From: a virus
Length of the DNA: 20,304 bases
Direction: 5' to 3' (one strand)
Virus record (IMG/VR): IMGVR_UViG_3300004369_000197
Location: 1 to 20,304 of that record
This document shows, one piece after another, positions 7,354-14,828 of this stretch. The position numbers and the translations under genes were made by a program. Under the pieces are notes generated by a model, which ran no database searches, had not been told where the DNA came from, and was given only the letters and a program-made list of their open reading frames with translations. Position 1 is the first letter of the stretch. Each line of letters begins with the position of its first letter.

Positions 7354-9329
7354 TGAAATCGACACTATCAATCCTGTCTGTCACGAACACATCCAAGAGA
7401 AGCGTTGACAGTTCCAAACAATCAATAAAGTCTTTCGTAAAGTTCATGAGAATTTACGAGAGAAAGATAGAGTCGATTGAGTTTCCATCTAAGCGACAGA
7501 TGAAAGCTGTTGCTAATTTAAATTTTAGTCCCAAACAAAATCCAGATGGTAGTGTAGATGTACCAGTACCACAGTTTACAATTCCAAACTGGTTGGTTGG
7601 TTTATCTGTTGGAACTACATTATTTACTGCTCCTGCTTGGTTGCCAGATGCACTTCAAAAACATCTCGGTCTCAATCTAATAAACAAACAAGAGTCAGAA
7701 ACATACAAAGCTGAAGGAACCAGGACAGAAAAATTAAATAGACTTCTAAAAGAAAAACAAGGATTGAGTTGGTGGGATTGGGTTACTGGACGTGCTCAAG
7801 AGATCGATGAACAGATAAACTTTGTTCAAACTGGAAGAACAAAGGCTTATACTTTTAATGGGAAGGGAACAACACCAACAACACCAACATTCTCTGAGAA
7901 TGATCCAAATTGGCAAGGGACCATAGGAACTGGTAGTATTGCACAAAAACAGGAATCTGAAGAGTTTAAGAAGAGATATTTTGATCAAAAACTTAATGTT
8001 GAACTATTTTCAAGATCTGTAGATAAATTTGAAAAAGTTTATTTTGGAGAATCTGCTGCGACTGCATCATCTTCTCCGAGTATGCAACAAGCCTCTGATA
8101 TGGGTATTCCACCAAGAGATCCATCTGGACCTCCAGTTGAGAATCAAGTAGATGCTGACTATATTGTAAGTGGAGGTGAGTTACCTAGCAAATATGTAAA
8201 TACACCTGATTATGGTGAAAAGAGATCTCAAGGGCACAATCACCAAGGTGAAGATTATCCAATAGCACAAGGAACACCAGTTAGTATGGTTGTCCCTGGT
8301 ACTGTAGCACAGGCAGGATTTTCTGCTGGTGCTGCTGGTGGAAATATATTAATAACTCATGAAGATGGAAAACAGACAAGATATCTTCACATGAGTGCTA
8401 TTAATGTTAAACCAGGAGATAGAGTTGTATCTGGACAAGTTATTGGTCTGACTGGAGGAGAACCAGGAACAAGAGGTGCTGGTAGATCAACTGGACCACA
8501 TCTACACCTTGAATACTATGAGACCACTACTTCATATTGGTCAGATCCAAAACCACATGCCGACAAGTATTTTAGATTTGGTGGAAACGTAAAGGTAAAA
8601 CCAAAACCAAAAACTGGTGGATCAAAACCAACTGCTACAACTCCATTTCTGGGTTCTCAACAACAACAACCTACTGCTGTTCTTGCTGCAGGTACAAACA
8701 ACTATGACGATCCAAACAAAGCTGCTCAAGACCTAAAGGCATCCATTGATGAGTTACAGAAGAAAGGATATAAAGTCGTTGTAGTTCCACCAGCAGACAA
8801 AGGAGTCTATGCACCAGTGGCAAAAGCAGTTGAAGATGTTGCTATTGCTTCAGGTGCAACTGTTGAGAAAGGAATGTATGATCCAAATGACCCAACAAGG
8901 GCATATACACATCTAGATCCAAATGAAGCAAAGAGGATCAAAGAAAAGTATCCTGATGCTATGATTATGGGAGACAGTAATGCTGCAAGAATTGCTGGAG
9001 ATCGTGGTTTACAGGGTGTTAGAAAAGAAGGAGCAGGAACAGATGAAATCTTAGGATTTGTAAAGGCCTTGCAACAGATCGGAACCCCACAAATTTCTGG
9101 TCCAAGAAATGTCCCAATGCCTCCTGCCCAGTACCCTACATACAATAGAAGTAATCGCGGAAGTCAAAACAATATTATGATAACTCCTATAAGTACGGGA
9201 TCAAAGAGTAAACCAATTATATTGACTTCTGGTGGTGGACAACAGTCAATGCCTGATGTGGGCCCAGTGCCACCAAGTATGTCTGATTTTGCAACCGCTG
9301 TTCTACTTACTCAATTATCAGGATCATGA
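7353..9329 (+). CDS. tail protein with M23 peptidase domain and SGNH-hydrolase-like segment
   Basis: The 658-aa product starts with a basic helical region (1-60), then a spacer containing a hydrophobic stretch (about residues 80-95). Residues about 270-405 are an M23 (lysostaphin/LytM-type) endopeptidase: HQGED gives His297 and Asp301, RYLHMS gives His346, and GPHLHLEY gives His383-x-His385, the zinc-binding and catalytic set that cleaves peptidoglycan cross-links. Residues about 442-580 carry SGNH esterase motifs in unusual order: GTNN (447-450), THLDPNEAKRI with His520, then GDSN with Ser542. The last 70 residues are Pro/Ser/Gly-rich. The Asp normally three residues before the block V His is Ala here. 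It overlaps both neighbours by one to four bases and probably works with the preceding lysozyme-domain protein during infection. Confidence 0.85.
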   Translation: MKSTLSILSVTNTSKRSVDSSKQSIKSFVKFMRIYERKIESIEFPSKRQMKAVANLNFSPKQNPDGSVDVPVPQFTIPNWLVGLSVGTTLFTAPAWLPDALQKHLGLNLINKQESETYKAEGTRTEKLNRLLKEKQGLSWWDWVTGRAQEIDEQINFVQTGRTKAYTFNGKGTTPTTPTFSENDPNWQGTIGTGSIAQKQESEEFKKRYFDQKLNVELFSRSVDKFEKVYFGESAATASSSPSMQQASDMGIPPRDPSGPPVENQVDADYIVSGGELPSKYVNTPDYGEKRSQGHNHQGEDYPIAQGTPVSMVVPGTVAQAGFSAGAAGGNILITHEDGKQTRYLHMSAINVKPGDRVVSGQVIGLTGGEPGTRGAGRSTGPHLHLEYYETTTSYWSDPKPHADKYFRFGGNVKVKPKPKTGGSKPTATTPFLGSQQQQPTAVLAAGTNNYDDPNKAAQDLKASIDELQKKGYKVVVVPPADKGVYAPVAKAVEDVAIASGATVEKGMYDPNDPTRAYTHLDPNEAKRIKEKYPDAMIMGDSNAARIAGDRGLQGVRKEGAGTDEILGFVKALQQIGTPQISGPRNVPMPPAQYPTYNRSNRGSQNNIMITPISTGSKSKPIILTSGGGQQSMPDVGPVPPSMSDFATAVLLTQLSGS

Positions 9330-10645
9330 CGCAGGAATCACAATCACATCAGAATATAACAATTAAGACTGCCCTACTTACTCCATCTGGACAGTCTGGT
9401 GATTCTAAAGCTCTTAACGTTGAGAGAATGATTGCTAGTCTTGATTATTACGAGGATCTATTATCACCTGCCGTATCATGTGTCGTGAATATGGTAGATA
9501 CAAATAGTGTTTATTCTAAGATGAATCTTAGAGGATATGAAAGACTTGATCTTAAAATAGGAACGGCATTTGGTGACTGGGATTTTACAGATGAGAATAC
9601 TCCATTCTATGTTAATAGCGTAAATGGTTTACTTTCATCGGAATCTTCTGAGGGATTCCAGTTATCATGCACAACAAAAGAAAATCTAGATAATGAAGCG
9701 ACAAGATGCAGAGGTAAGTATGAGAAGTCTCCAATTCACGAACATGTAAATAAGATTCTAACTGATACTCTTGGTACGGATAGAATTGGAACTATTGAGT
9801 CAACATCGAATGCTTATGGGTTCTATGGTAATAGTAAGAAACCATTCCATGTCTGTACTTGGTTAGGACCAAAGTCAATCTCAAAGAAACAAGGAGTTTC
9901 TGGAACATCTGGCAAAGGAACAAAAGCAAAGACTCGTGGTTCTAGTGGATTTCTATTCTATGAAAACTATGATGGATTTCATTTCAGATCAATTGACTCT
10001 CTTGTATCGGATACAGTAAGCAGCACTAGTACTGATAAGAAAGAAGTTCCAGTCTATACTTATACTTCTGTTGCAGAACAGGGTGGAAGTCCATTTAAAA
10101 TCATACATTATGTCTTAGATAAGAATACCGACATATTCAAGAATATGAGAGTTGGTATGTATTCCAATCTAACATACTTTTTTAATCCATATGACTGGGA
10201 GTTTGATGCTTTTACATATAAAATGACAGAATCTGTAAGTCCAGATATGGGTCAGTTTATTCCCATTCCAGGAGATGATCTTCCAGATAAGACTACAAGA
10301 ATCATGGTTAGAATTGGAGACCAGGGAATGTTTGATAAGTCTGGTAGTTTACAACTAGATAGTGGTAGAGATAATGCCGACATGGCAAAGTCATTCTCAC
10401 GATACAATTTGATGTTCTTACAGTCACTAAATATTGCAGTACCATGTAATGTCAAACTTAGAGTTGGTGATATAATAAGAGTGGTTCTGCCTTCTAGTGG
10501 ACCATCAGATTCCAATAAAGAAGCAGATCAAACCCAAAGTGGTAACTATTTGATTAGAAGTTTACGACATCATTTTGAAGTAGCTAGTGGTAATAATATT
10601 ACCTCATTAAATCTCGTAAGAGATTGCTATGGACTTTCCTTATAA
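9326..10645 (+). CDS. 27: gp27-like baseplate hub protein
   Basis: The 439-aa product fits the hub proteins that form the trimeric ring under the tail tube and hold the gp5 spike. The family-like features are an early beta region (MIASLDYYEDLLSPAVSC, about residues 34-51), LRGYERLDLKIGT (about 68-80), and the motif FLFYENYDGFHFRSIDSL (about residues 210-230) that I associate with tail hub proteins of marine myoviruses. T4 gp27 is 391 aa. The gene starts within the stop of the M23 gene (ATGA) and precedes, after a CP12-like gene, the gp5-like gene, as expected for the hub partner. Identity to gp27 is inferred from pattern and position. Confidence 0.75.
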   Translation: MTQESQSHQNITIKTALLTPSGQSGDSKALNVERMIASLDYYEDLLSPAVSCVVNMVDTNSVYSKMNLRGYERLDLKIGTAFGDWDFTDENTPFYVNSVNGLLSSESSEGFQLSCTTKENLDNEATRCRGKYEKSPIHEHVNKILTDTLGTDRIGTIESTSNAYGFYGNSKKPFHVCTWLGPKSISKKQGVSGTSGKGTKAKTRGSSGFLFYENYDGFHFRSIDSLVSDTVSSTSTDKKEVPVYTYTSVAEQGGSPFKIIHYVLDKNTDIFKNMRVGMYSNLTYFFNPYDWEFDAFTYKMTESVSPDMGQFIPIPGDDLPDKTTRIMVRIGDQGMFDKSGSLQLDSGRDNADMAKSFSRYNLMFLQSLNIAVPCNVKLRVGDIIRVVLPSSGPSDSNKEADQTQSGNYLIRSLRHHFEVASGNNITSLNLVRDCYGLSL

Positions 10646-10657
10646 ACAGTAATTAAC

Positions 10658-10870
10658 ATGGAAAACATCGAAGCCCACATTCAAGCAGATAAGGATGAAC
10701 TGGAGAATCCTCAAATTTCTGCACAACGCCGTCGTCACATTGAAGACGAACTAGAAGAATTACAAGCATATCACGTTCGTCACCCAGAAGACGATCATGA
10801 TCCAACTCCACTAGAGTTGTATTGCGATACACATCCATATGCATCAGAGTGTAAAATTTACGAAGATTGA
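10658..10870 (+). CDS. cp12: CP12-like protein (Calvin-cycle regulator), 70 aa
   Basis: The C-terminus PLELYCDTHPYASECKIYED has the exact layout of the C-terminal loop of CP12, the small disordered protein that binds GAPDH and phosphoribulokinase and switches off the Calvin cycle: a Cys pair spaced C-x8-C (Cys56 and Cys65), a Pro between, and ECxxY followed by acidic residues. The middle RRRHIEDELEELQA resembles the helical AWD-VEELQ region of CP12, although the AWD is missing. The N-terminal Cys pair of plant CP12 is absent. Cyanophages are known to carry cp12 as a metabolic gene. It lies inside the baseplate operon, 12 bases after the gp27-like gene and 4 bases before the gp5-like gene, so late expression is likely. 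A virion role of a CP12-derived module is an alternative. Confidence 0.72.
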   Translation: MENIEAHIQADKDELENPQISAQRRRHIEDELEELQAYHVRHPEDDHDPTPLELYCDTHPYASECKIYED

Positions 10871-10874
10871 TTAA

Positions 10875-13355
10875 ATGATAGATCACGCTTTACTACAGAC
10901 AAATTTCGCAGGAAGAGATGGATTCGTTTGGTGGATCGGTAAAGTAGCCGATCCACAGTATTGGCGTGATGGGGCAACTGATGTAGAACAGGGTTGGCCT
11001 TTTAGGTGTAAGGTTAGAATCATTGGTTATCATCCATTTGATGAAACAGAATTAAAAGAAGAAGATCTGCCTTGGGCGCATGTGATGGTTCCTGCCCACA
11101 CTGGAGCTGGTCAAGGTTGTCTAGGTGATAGTAGTAGAATGGTTGGAGGAGAAACCGTTTTTGGTTTCTTCATGGATGGTGAAGAAGGACAACAACCAGT
11201 AATTTTTGGTGCCCTTGTAAGAAGTCTAAAGGGACCTACTAATGTTGCAACGGATGCGAAGAAAAGAGAAAAAGGATCCGCATTCTCTCCCCTAAGTGGA
11301 AGAAAAGCTGGTGGTCAGGGTTTAACAACTCAACCACCAGCAAAGGCGGGTGTAGCTGCAACTCCATCAAAGAATGCCGATAATAAAGCAGGATCACCAT
11401 CTGGAGAAGATAAGAAAGAAGGATTGAGAAGATATAATGCTGCTAGTCAGGCATTTGCAAACCTAGGATATACCCATACTGCATCCAACGCATGTGAGAA
11501 TGATTCAATTTCTAAGATAACACATGCTATTGGAAGTTTCTTAAAGACTGTAAACACTCTTACACTATTTGCTCAGACATATATTGATGCTGCCCAAAAT
11601 TTAGTTGCAGACATCCGCAGAATACTAACTAAAACCACAAGATTAATTGTTGGTGCAGTGAAATGGTTAGTAAATTTAATGCGTGATAAAATCATGTGTT
11701 TTCTCGGAAAGAGATTCCGAGATTTTGTTGGATTAGTAGTTCCAGAACCACAAAAGTCCCCAGTGGTTCAAGCACTTAAGAGAATCATGGATATTGTATT
11801 CTGTGTTCTCGAAAAATTAGGTATCAATATTTGGGATTATATATTTGGATTGCTTAAGGATTTGATAGGTAAAACAATCAATACCGCAGTTTGTGCGATT
11901 GAACAGACTCTTGGAGCAATTCTTGCAAAACTAAATGATGCCTTGATGAAGGCACTAAAACCAATCTTAGAAGGATTAGATTGGCTTACTGGTGCCTTGG
12001 GATCTCTTGGTGGATTCTTGGGTAAAGTGACGACATATATCAATCTTATCATGAGTTTCTTATCTTGTGACGCTTTACAGTGTAAGGCATACGATGATTG
12101 GTCTCAAGGATGGGGTCTATCGACTAAGAATGCTCAGAAGATGGCTAGTGTTCTAGATAATGTTAAAGTTATCAATGATCTAGATGCAACTTTTGGTGAT
12201 GGAGATCTTTCATTCCTGAGTATGCTTGGTGGAAATATATCTCAATTCTTTGATTGTAATCAAAAAATACAGAATCCACAATCGCAGGATGATTTGATTG
12301 ATTCAATTCCTCCTGGATTTGTCTTTGATAATTGTATTCCACCAGCAGTTTACATAAGTGGAGATGCCATCAAACCAGCTAAGGTTTTACCTGTTGTTGC
12401 TGATGATGGTAGTATTCTCACCATTCGTATTCTGGATGGTGGATATGGATATGAAACTGCTCCTGGTATAAGTGTTATCGATAAGACTCACCATGGCGGT
12501 GGAGCTGTCGCAAAAACTAAAATTGATGATCAGGGTAGACTCATTCAGATCTTCATGGTAGAGAAGGGTGAGGACTATTGTCCAACAACGGGAGGAAGTC
12601 CCAATACTCCACCTGAAGACGAATCGGATCCTGGTGATGGACCAGGACCTGGTGACGATGGAACGGGATCAGATACAACCCCACCATACATTATCTTCAC
12701 CACTCCAGCTGATGATGCTGTAGGTGTTCAAACTTCCATCAGCGTATCAGTTTCATTCAATGAAAGTGTTCGTAGAGGCGCTGGAGTCGTTATATTGAGA
12801 GAAGCTAGAAGTAACGACGTTCATGAGATCATTCCAGTAGATGACGATAGAATCACCTTCATTTCAGATAAGATTATAAGAATTGATCCAGATAAAGATC
12901 TTAAGTTTGAGACTGAGTACTTTATTACGATGTCTCGTGGATCTTTTGTTGATGAGTCTGGCAATAAGTTTGCTGGTATCGCAAGAACAGATACTTACAA
13001 CTTCACAACTAGACCTTCTGCTGGTCTTGGACCTCAACCTGTTGGTATTATTACTGATATTGTCCCTTGGAGACCTGGTATTGAATATTGTGATTGTGAT
13101 ACTGGAGAAGTTGTTGGATATGATTGTACCTTCAATCTAGTAGTAACTCCCGCTGGATCTATCGTGGGTATCACTGATCTTAAGTGTCCCAATAAGTTTG
13201 ATTCTATCCCAGATATCATAATAAATACCAATACTGGAAGAGGTGCAGAATTGAAAGCTGTTCTTGCATACAGTCCAGACTTTACGAGAGATCCTGGAAT
13301 TGGTCCAGATCCTCAGACTTTAGTCATCACTGTTGTCGATTGTGTAGGTAAGTAA
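10875..13355 (+). CDS. 5: gp5-like baseplate hub protein (OB-fold), no lysozyme domain, with Ig-like domain
   Basis: The 826-aa product begins with a gp5/VgrG-type OB domain (about residues 10-117): GFVWWIGKVADPQYW, LPWAHVMVPAHTGAG, GETVFGFFMDGEEGQQPVIFG-like text. A charged linker follows (120-185), then a long helical and hydrophobic region (about 205-400) that could be a coiled or membrane-active segment. Residues 500-565 show a GGYGYETAPGISV pattern common in phage fibre proteins. An Asp/Gly/Pro linker (about 573-600) leads to a Big_5-like bacterial Ig domain (about 601-715, TPPYIIFTTPADDAVGV start) and a Cys-containing end. No lysozyme motif such as T4 gp5's is seen. The neighbours, gp27-like upstream and a beta-helical protein downstream, fit a hub and spike. 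It is a large, rearranged version of gp5. Confidence 0.8.
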   Translation: MIDHALLQTNFAGRDGFVWWIGKVADPQYWRDGATDVEQGWPFRCKVRIIGYHPFDETELKEEDLPWAHVMVPAHTGAGQGCLGDSSRMVGGETVFGFFMDGEEGQQPVIFGALVRSLKGPTNVATDAKKREKGSAFSPLSGRKAGGQGLTTQPPAKAGVAATPSKNADNKAGSPSGEDKKEGLRRYNAASQAFANLGYTHTASNACENDSISKITHAIGSFLKTVNTLTLFAQTYIDAAQNLVADIRRILTKTTRLIVGAVKWLVNLMRDKIMCFLGKRFRDFVGLVVPEPQKSPVVQALKRIMDIVFCVLEKLGINIWDYIFGLLKDLIGKTINTAVCAIEQTLGAILAKLNDALMKALKPILEGLDWLTGALGSLGGFLGKVTTYINLIMSFLSCDALQCKAYDDWSQGWGLSTKNAQKMASVLDNVKVINDLDATFGDGDLSFLSMLGGNISQFFDCNQKIQNPQSQDDLIDSIPPGFVFDNCIPPAVYISGDAIKPAKVLPVVADDGSILTIRILDGGYGYETAPGISVIDKTHHGGGAVAKTKIDDQGRLIQIFMVEKGEDYCPTTGGSPNTPPEDESDPGDGPGPGDDGTGSDTTPPYIIFTTPADDAVGVQTSISVSVSFNESVRRGAGVVILREARSNDVHEIIPVDDDRITFISDKIIRIDPDKDLKFETEYFITMSRGSFVDESGNKFAGIARTDTYNFTTRPSAGLGPQPVGIITDIVPWRPGIEYCDCDTGEVVGYDCTFNLVVTPAGSIVGITDLKCPNKFDSIPDIIINTNTGRGAELKAVLAYSPDFTRDPGIGPDPQTLVITVVDCVGK

Positions 13356-13356
13356 A

Positions 13357-13941
13357 ATGGCTAAAGAGACTCAAAAATATAATACGAAAGAATTTTTCTC
13401 AAACAATCCTGGATTCAGGGTTGAATCTGGAGTAAAAATTCCTGATGGTGATCTTAAGGGTAAGACAGTAGATTGGGGAATAATTACTGATAATGGCCAG
13501 GGTATTTGTTATTATACTGATGGATACAAAAAAGATATTTGCCATGGCACAAGTTATGAAATTTGTGGTGTAAGAAGTGAAGAGAAGGATTACGCTAAGA
13601 TATTAACTGCTGCATCTGGACACATCTTGATTGATGCCCAAGATGGTGATATAATTCTTAAGGGTAGAAATATTCGTCTTACCGCTGAAGATGGCCAGGG
13701 AGAGATTACATTAGTATCTGGTAAACATGTTTATATTAAAGCAGCAGTAACTCATATCAAAGGAACTAATGTTAACATATTAGCCAGTAACAACTTATCC
13801 GCTGGCGGTACATTCGTTGAGACTAGTGGAGCTGTAAGTAATGAAGCTGGAACTCAGACAGATATGTTCCAAGGATCATTTTTAGGTAAAATATTCAAGT
13901 GGATCGACAAGTTTAAAGATTTCTTAGGGAAGTGTGAATAA
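13357..13941 (+). CDS. beta-helical spike/needle protein, gp5 C-terminal-like
   Basis: The 194-aa product starts one base after the gp5-like stop. From about residue 80 to 150 it has short beta-strand repeats (ILTAASGHILIDAQDGDIIL, then GRNIRLTAEDGQGEITLVSG and KHVYIKAAVTHIKGTNVNIL) with the rhythm of the triple-stranded beta-helix that forms the T4 gp5 C-terminal needle and VgrG tips. Four Cys occur within residues 50-75 and at the end (ICYYTDGYKKDIC; YEIC; GKCE). The final 30 residues are helical. I infer that the needle, which is part of gp5 in T4, is encoded separately here. The stop overlaps the next start (TAATG). Confidence 0.7.
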   Translation: MAKETQKYNTKEFFSNNPGFRVESGVKIPDGDLKGKTVDWGIITDNGQGICYYTDGYKKDICHGTSYEICGVRSEEKDYAKILTAASGHILIDAQDGDIILKGRNIRLTAEDGQGEITLVSGKHVYIKAAVTHIKGTNVNILASNNLSAGGTFVETSGAVSNEAGTQTDMFQGSFLGKIFKWIDKFKDFLGKCE

Positions 13942-14828
13942 TGTCAGCATCATCTTCTATTTCATATATTGGCGATAAACAAGTAATTGGATATCTTGAT
14001 ACATCTTTCTTATCAATTAGTGATAAGCTTCTTCCTGGAACATTAGTTGCTAATGGTCCTTGTTATTTTGGTATGCCTATGGCAATTGGTGTTGCTCGTG
14101 CAACAGTAATGATTGGTCCTCCAGTCACTACATCTTTACCCGCATCACTTGAAGTTACTGGAATTGCAAATATCTATGGTTCATTTAATGTTCTAGCCAT
14201 TAGTACATTTACTGGACTGTCAACAAAACTCGGAACAGTTATTAAGAACGCGCTTAGTTTGAAAAATGGTATTGATGTTAAGAACGCAGTAAATATTTCA
14301 AATGGTGTTGGTCTTGATAATGCCAACAGAAACACCAATGGTATTCTCCACGTTGCTGGAGTTATTAAGTGTGCGTGGTTGGATACAAAAATTGCCGCTG
14401 CAATGGCATCCCCACCAAAGGGATTTGACATGCATCACCCAACTAAACCAGGGTGGAGATTGACACATATCTGTATTGAAGGTCCAGAAGCTGCAGTTTA
14501 TTATCGTGGTAAGTTGGAGGGTGGAAATATGATAGAACTGCCCGATTATTGGAGGGGATTGGTTGATGCCGAAACCATTTCTGTTCAACTAACACCAATA
14601 GGTGTATGGCAAGAACTATCATATGAGTTGTCTGATTGGGGGACCAAAATTAAAGTGTTAAATAATTCTGGTAGTGCAATCAATTGTAGTTATGTTGTCT
14701 TCGGAGAAAGAAAAGACGTTGATAAAATCGTCGTTGAATATGAAGGAAAGATTGAAGATTATCCAGGAAGAGACCAACGATCAATCGTTGGATATCATTA
14801 TGACTATCGAGAAGGAGTGAACGGATAA
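13941..14828 (+). CDS. virion structural / fibre-like protein
   Basis: The 295-aa product has a beta-rich N-terminal half (VANGPCYFGMPMAIGVARAT; ASLEVTGIANIYGSFNVLA) with repeats of KNALSLKNGIDVKNAV type, as in phage fibres or spike-tip proteins. The C-terminal half (from about residue 160) contains KGFDMHHPTKPGWRLTHICI and EGPEAAVYYRGKL, a module I recognise as frequent at the ends of cyanophage structural and fibre proteins, but whose function I cannot name. Starts and stops overlap both neighbours (TAATG). Coming after the needle-like gene it may sit at the tip or on the baseplate. A PAAR-like tip is not supported by a clear PAAR repeat. Confidence 0.6.
   Translation: MSASSSISYIGDKQVIGYLDTSFLSISDKLLPGTLVANGPCYFGMPMAIGVARATVMIGPPVTTSLPASLEVTGIANIYGSFNVLAISTFTGLSTKLGTVIKNALSLKNGIDVKNAVNISNGVGLDNANRNTNGILHVAGVIKCAWLDTKIAAAMASPPKGFDMHHPTKPGWRLTHICIEGPEAAVYYRGKLEGGNMIELPDYWRGLVDAETISVQLTPIGVWQELSYELSDWGTKIKVLNNSGSAINCSYVVFGERKDVDKIVVEYEGKIEDYPGRDQRSIVGYHYDYREGVNG

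Noticed and set aside
10426-10434. CTAAATA-like late promoter inside the gp27-like gene
   Set aside because: It is intragenic, with no gene start nearby; a chance match of a short AT-rich motif.
10653-10886. 77-aa minus-strand ORF opposite the CP12-like gene
   Set aside because: The plus-strand product has a family motif and correct operon spacing; the antisense frame has neither.
12883-13140. 85-aa Leu/Ile-rich plus-strand ORF within the gp5-like gene, looking like membrane segments
   Set aside because: It is an out-of-frame reading of the Ig-like domain region; the in-frame protein is coherent.
10875-13355. T4-type lysozyme domain in the gp5-like protein
   Set aside because: I looked for a catalytic Glu/Asp-Thr pattern after the OB domain and found only charged linker and helices.
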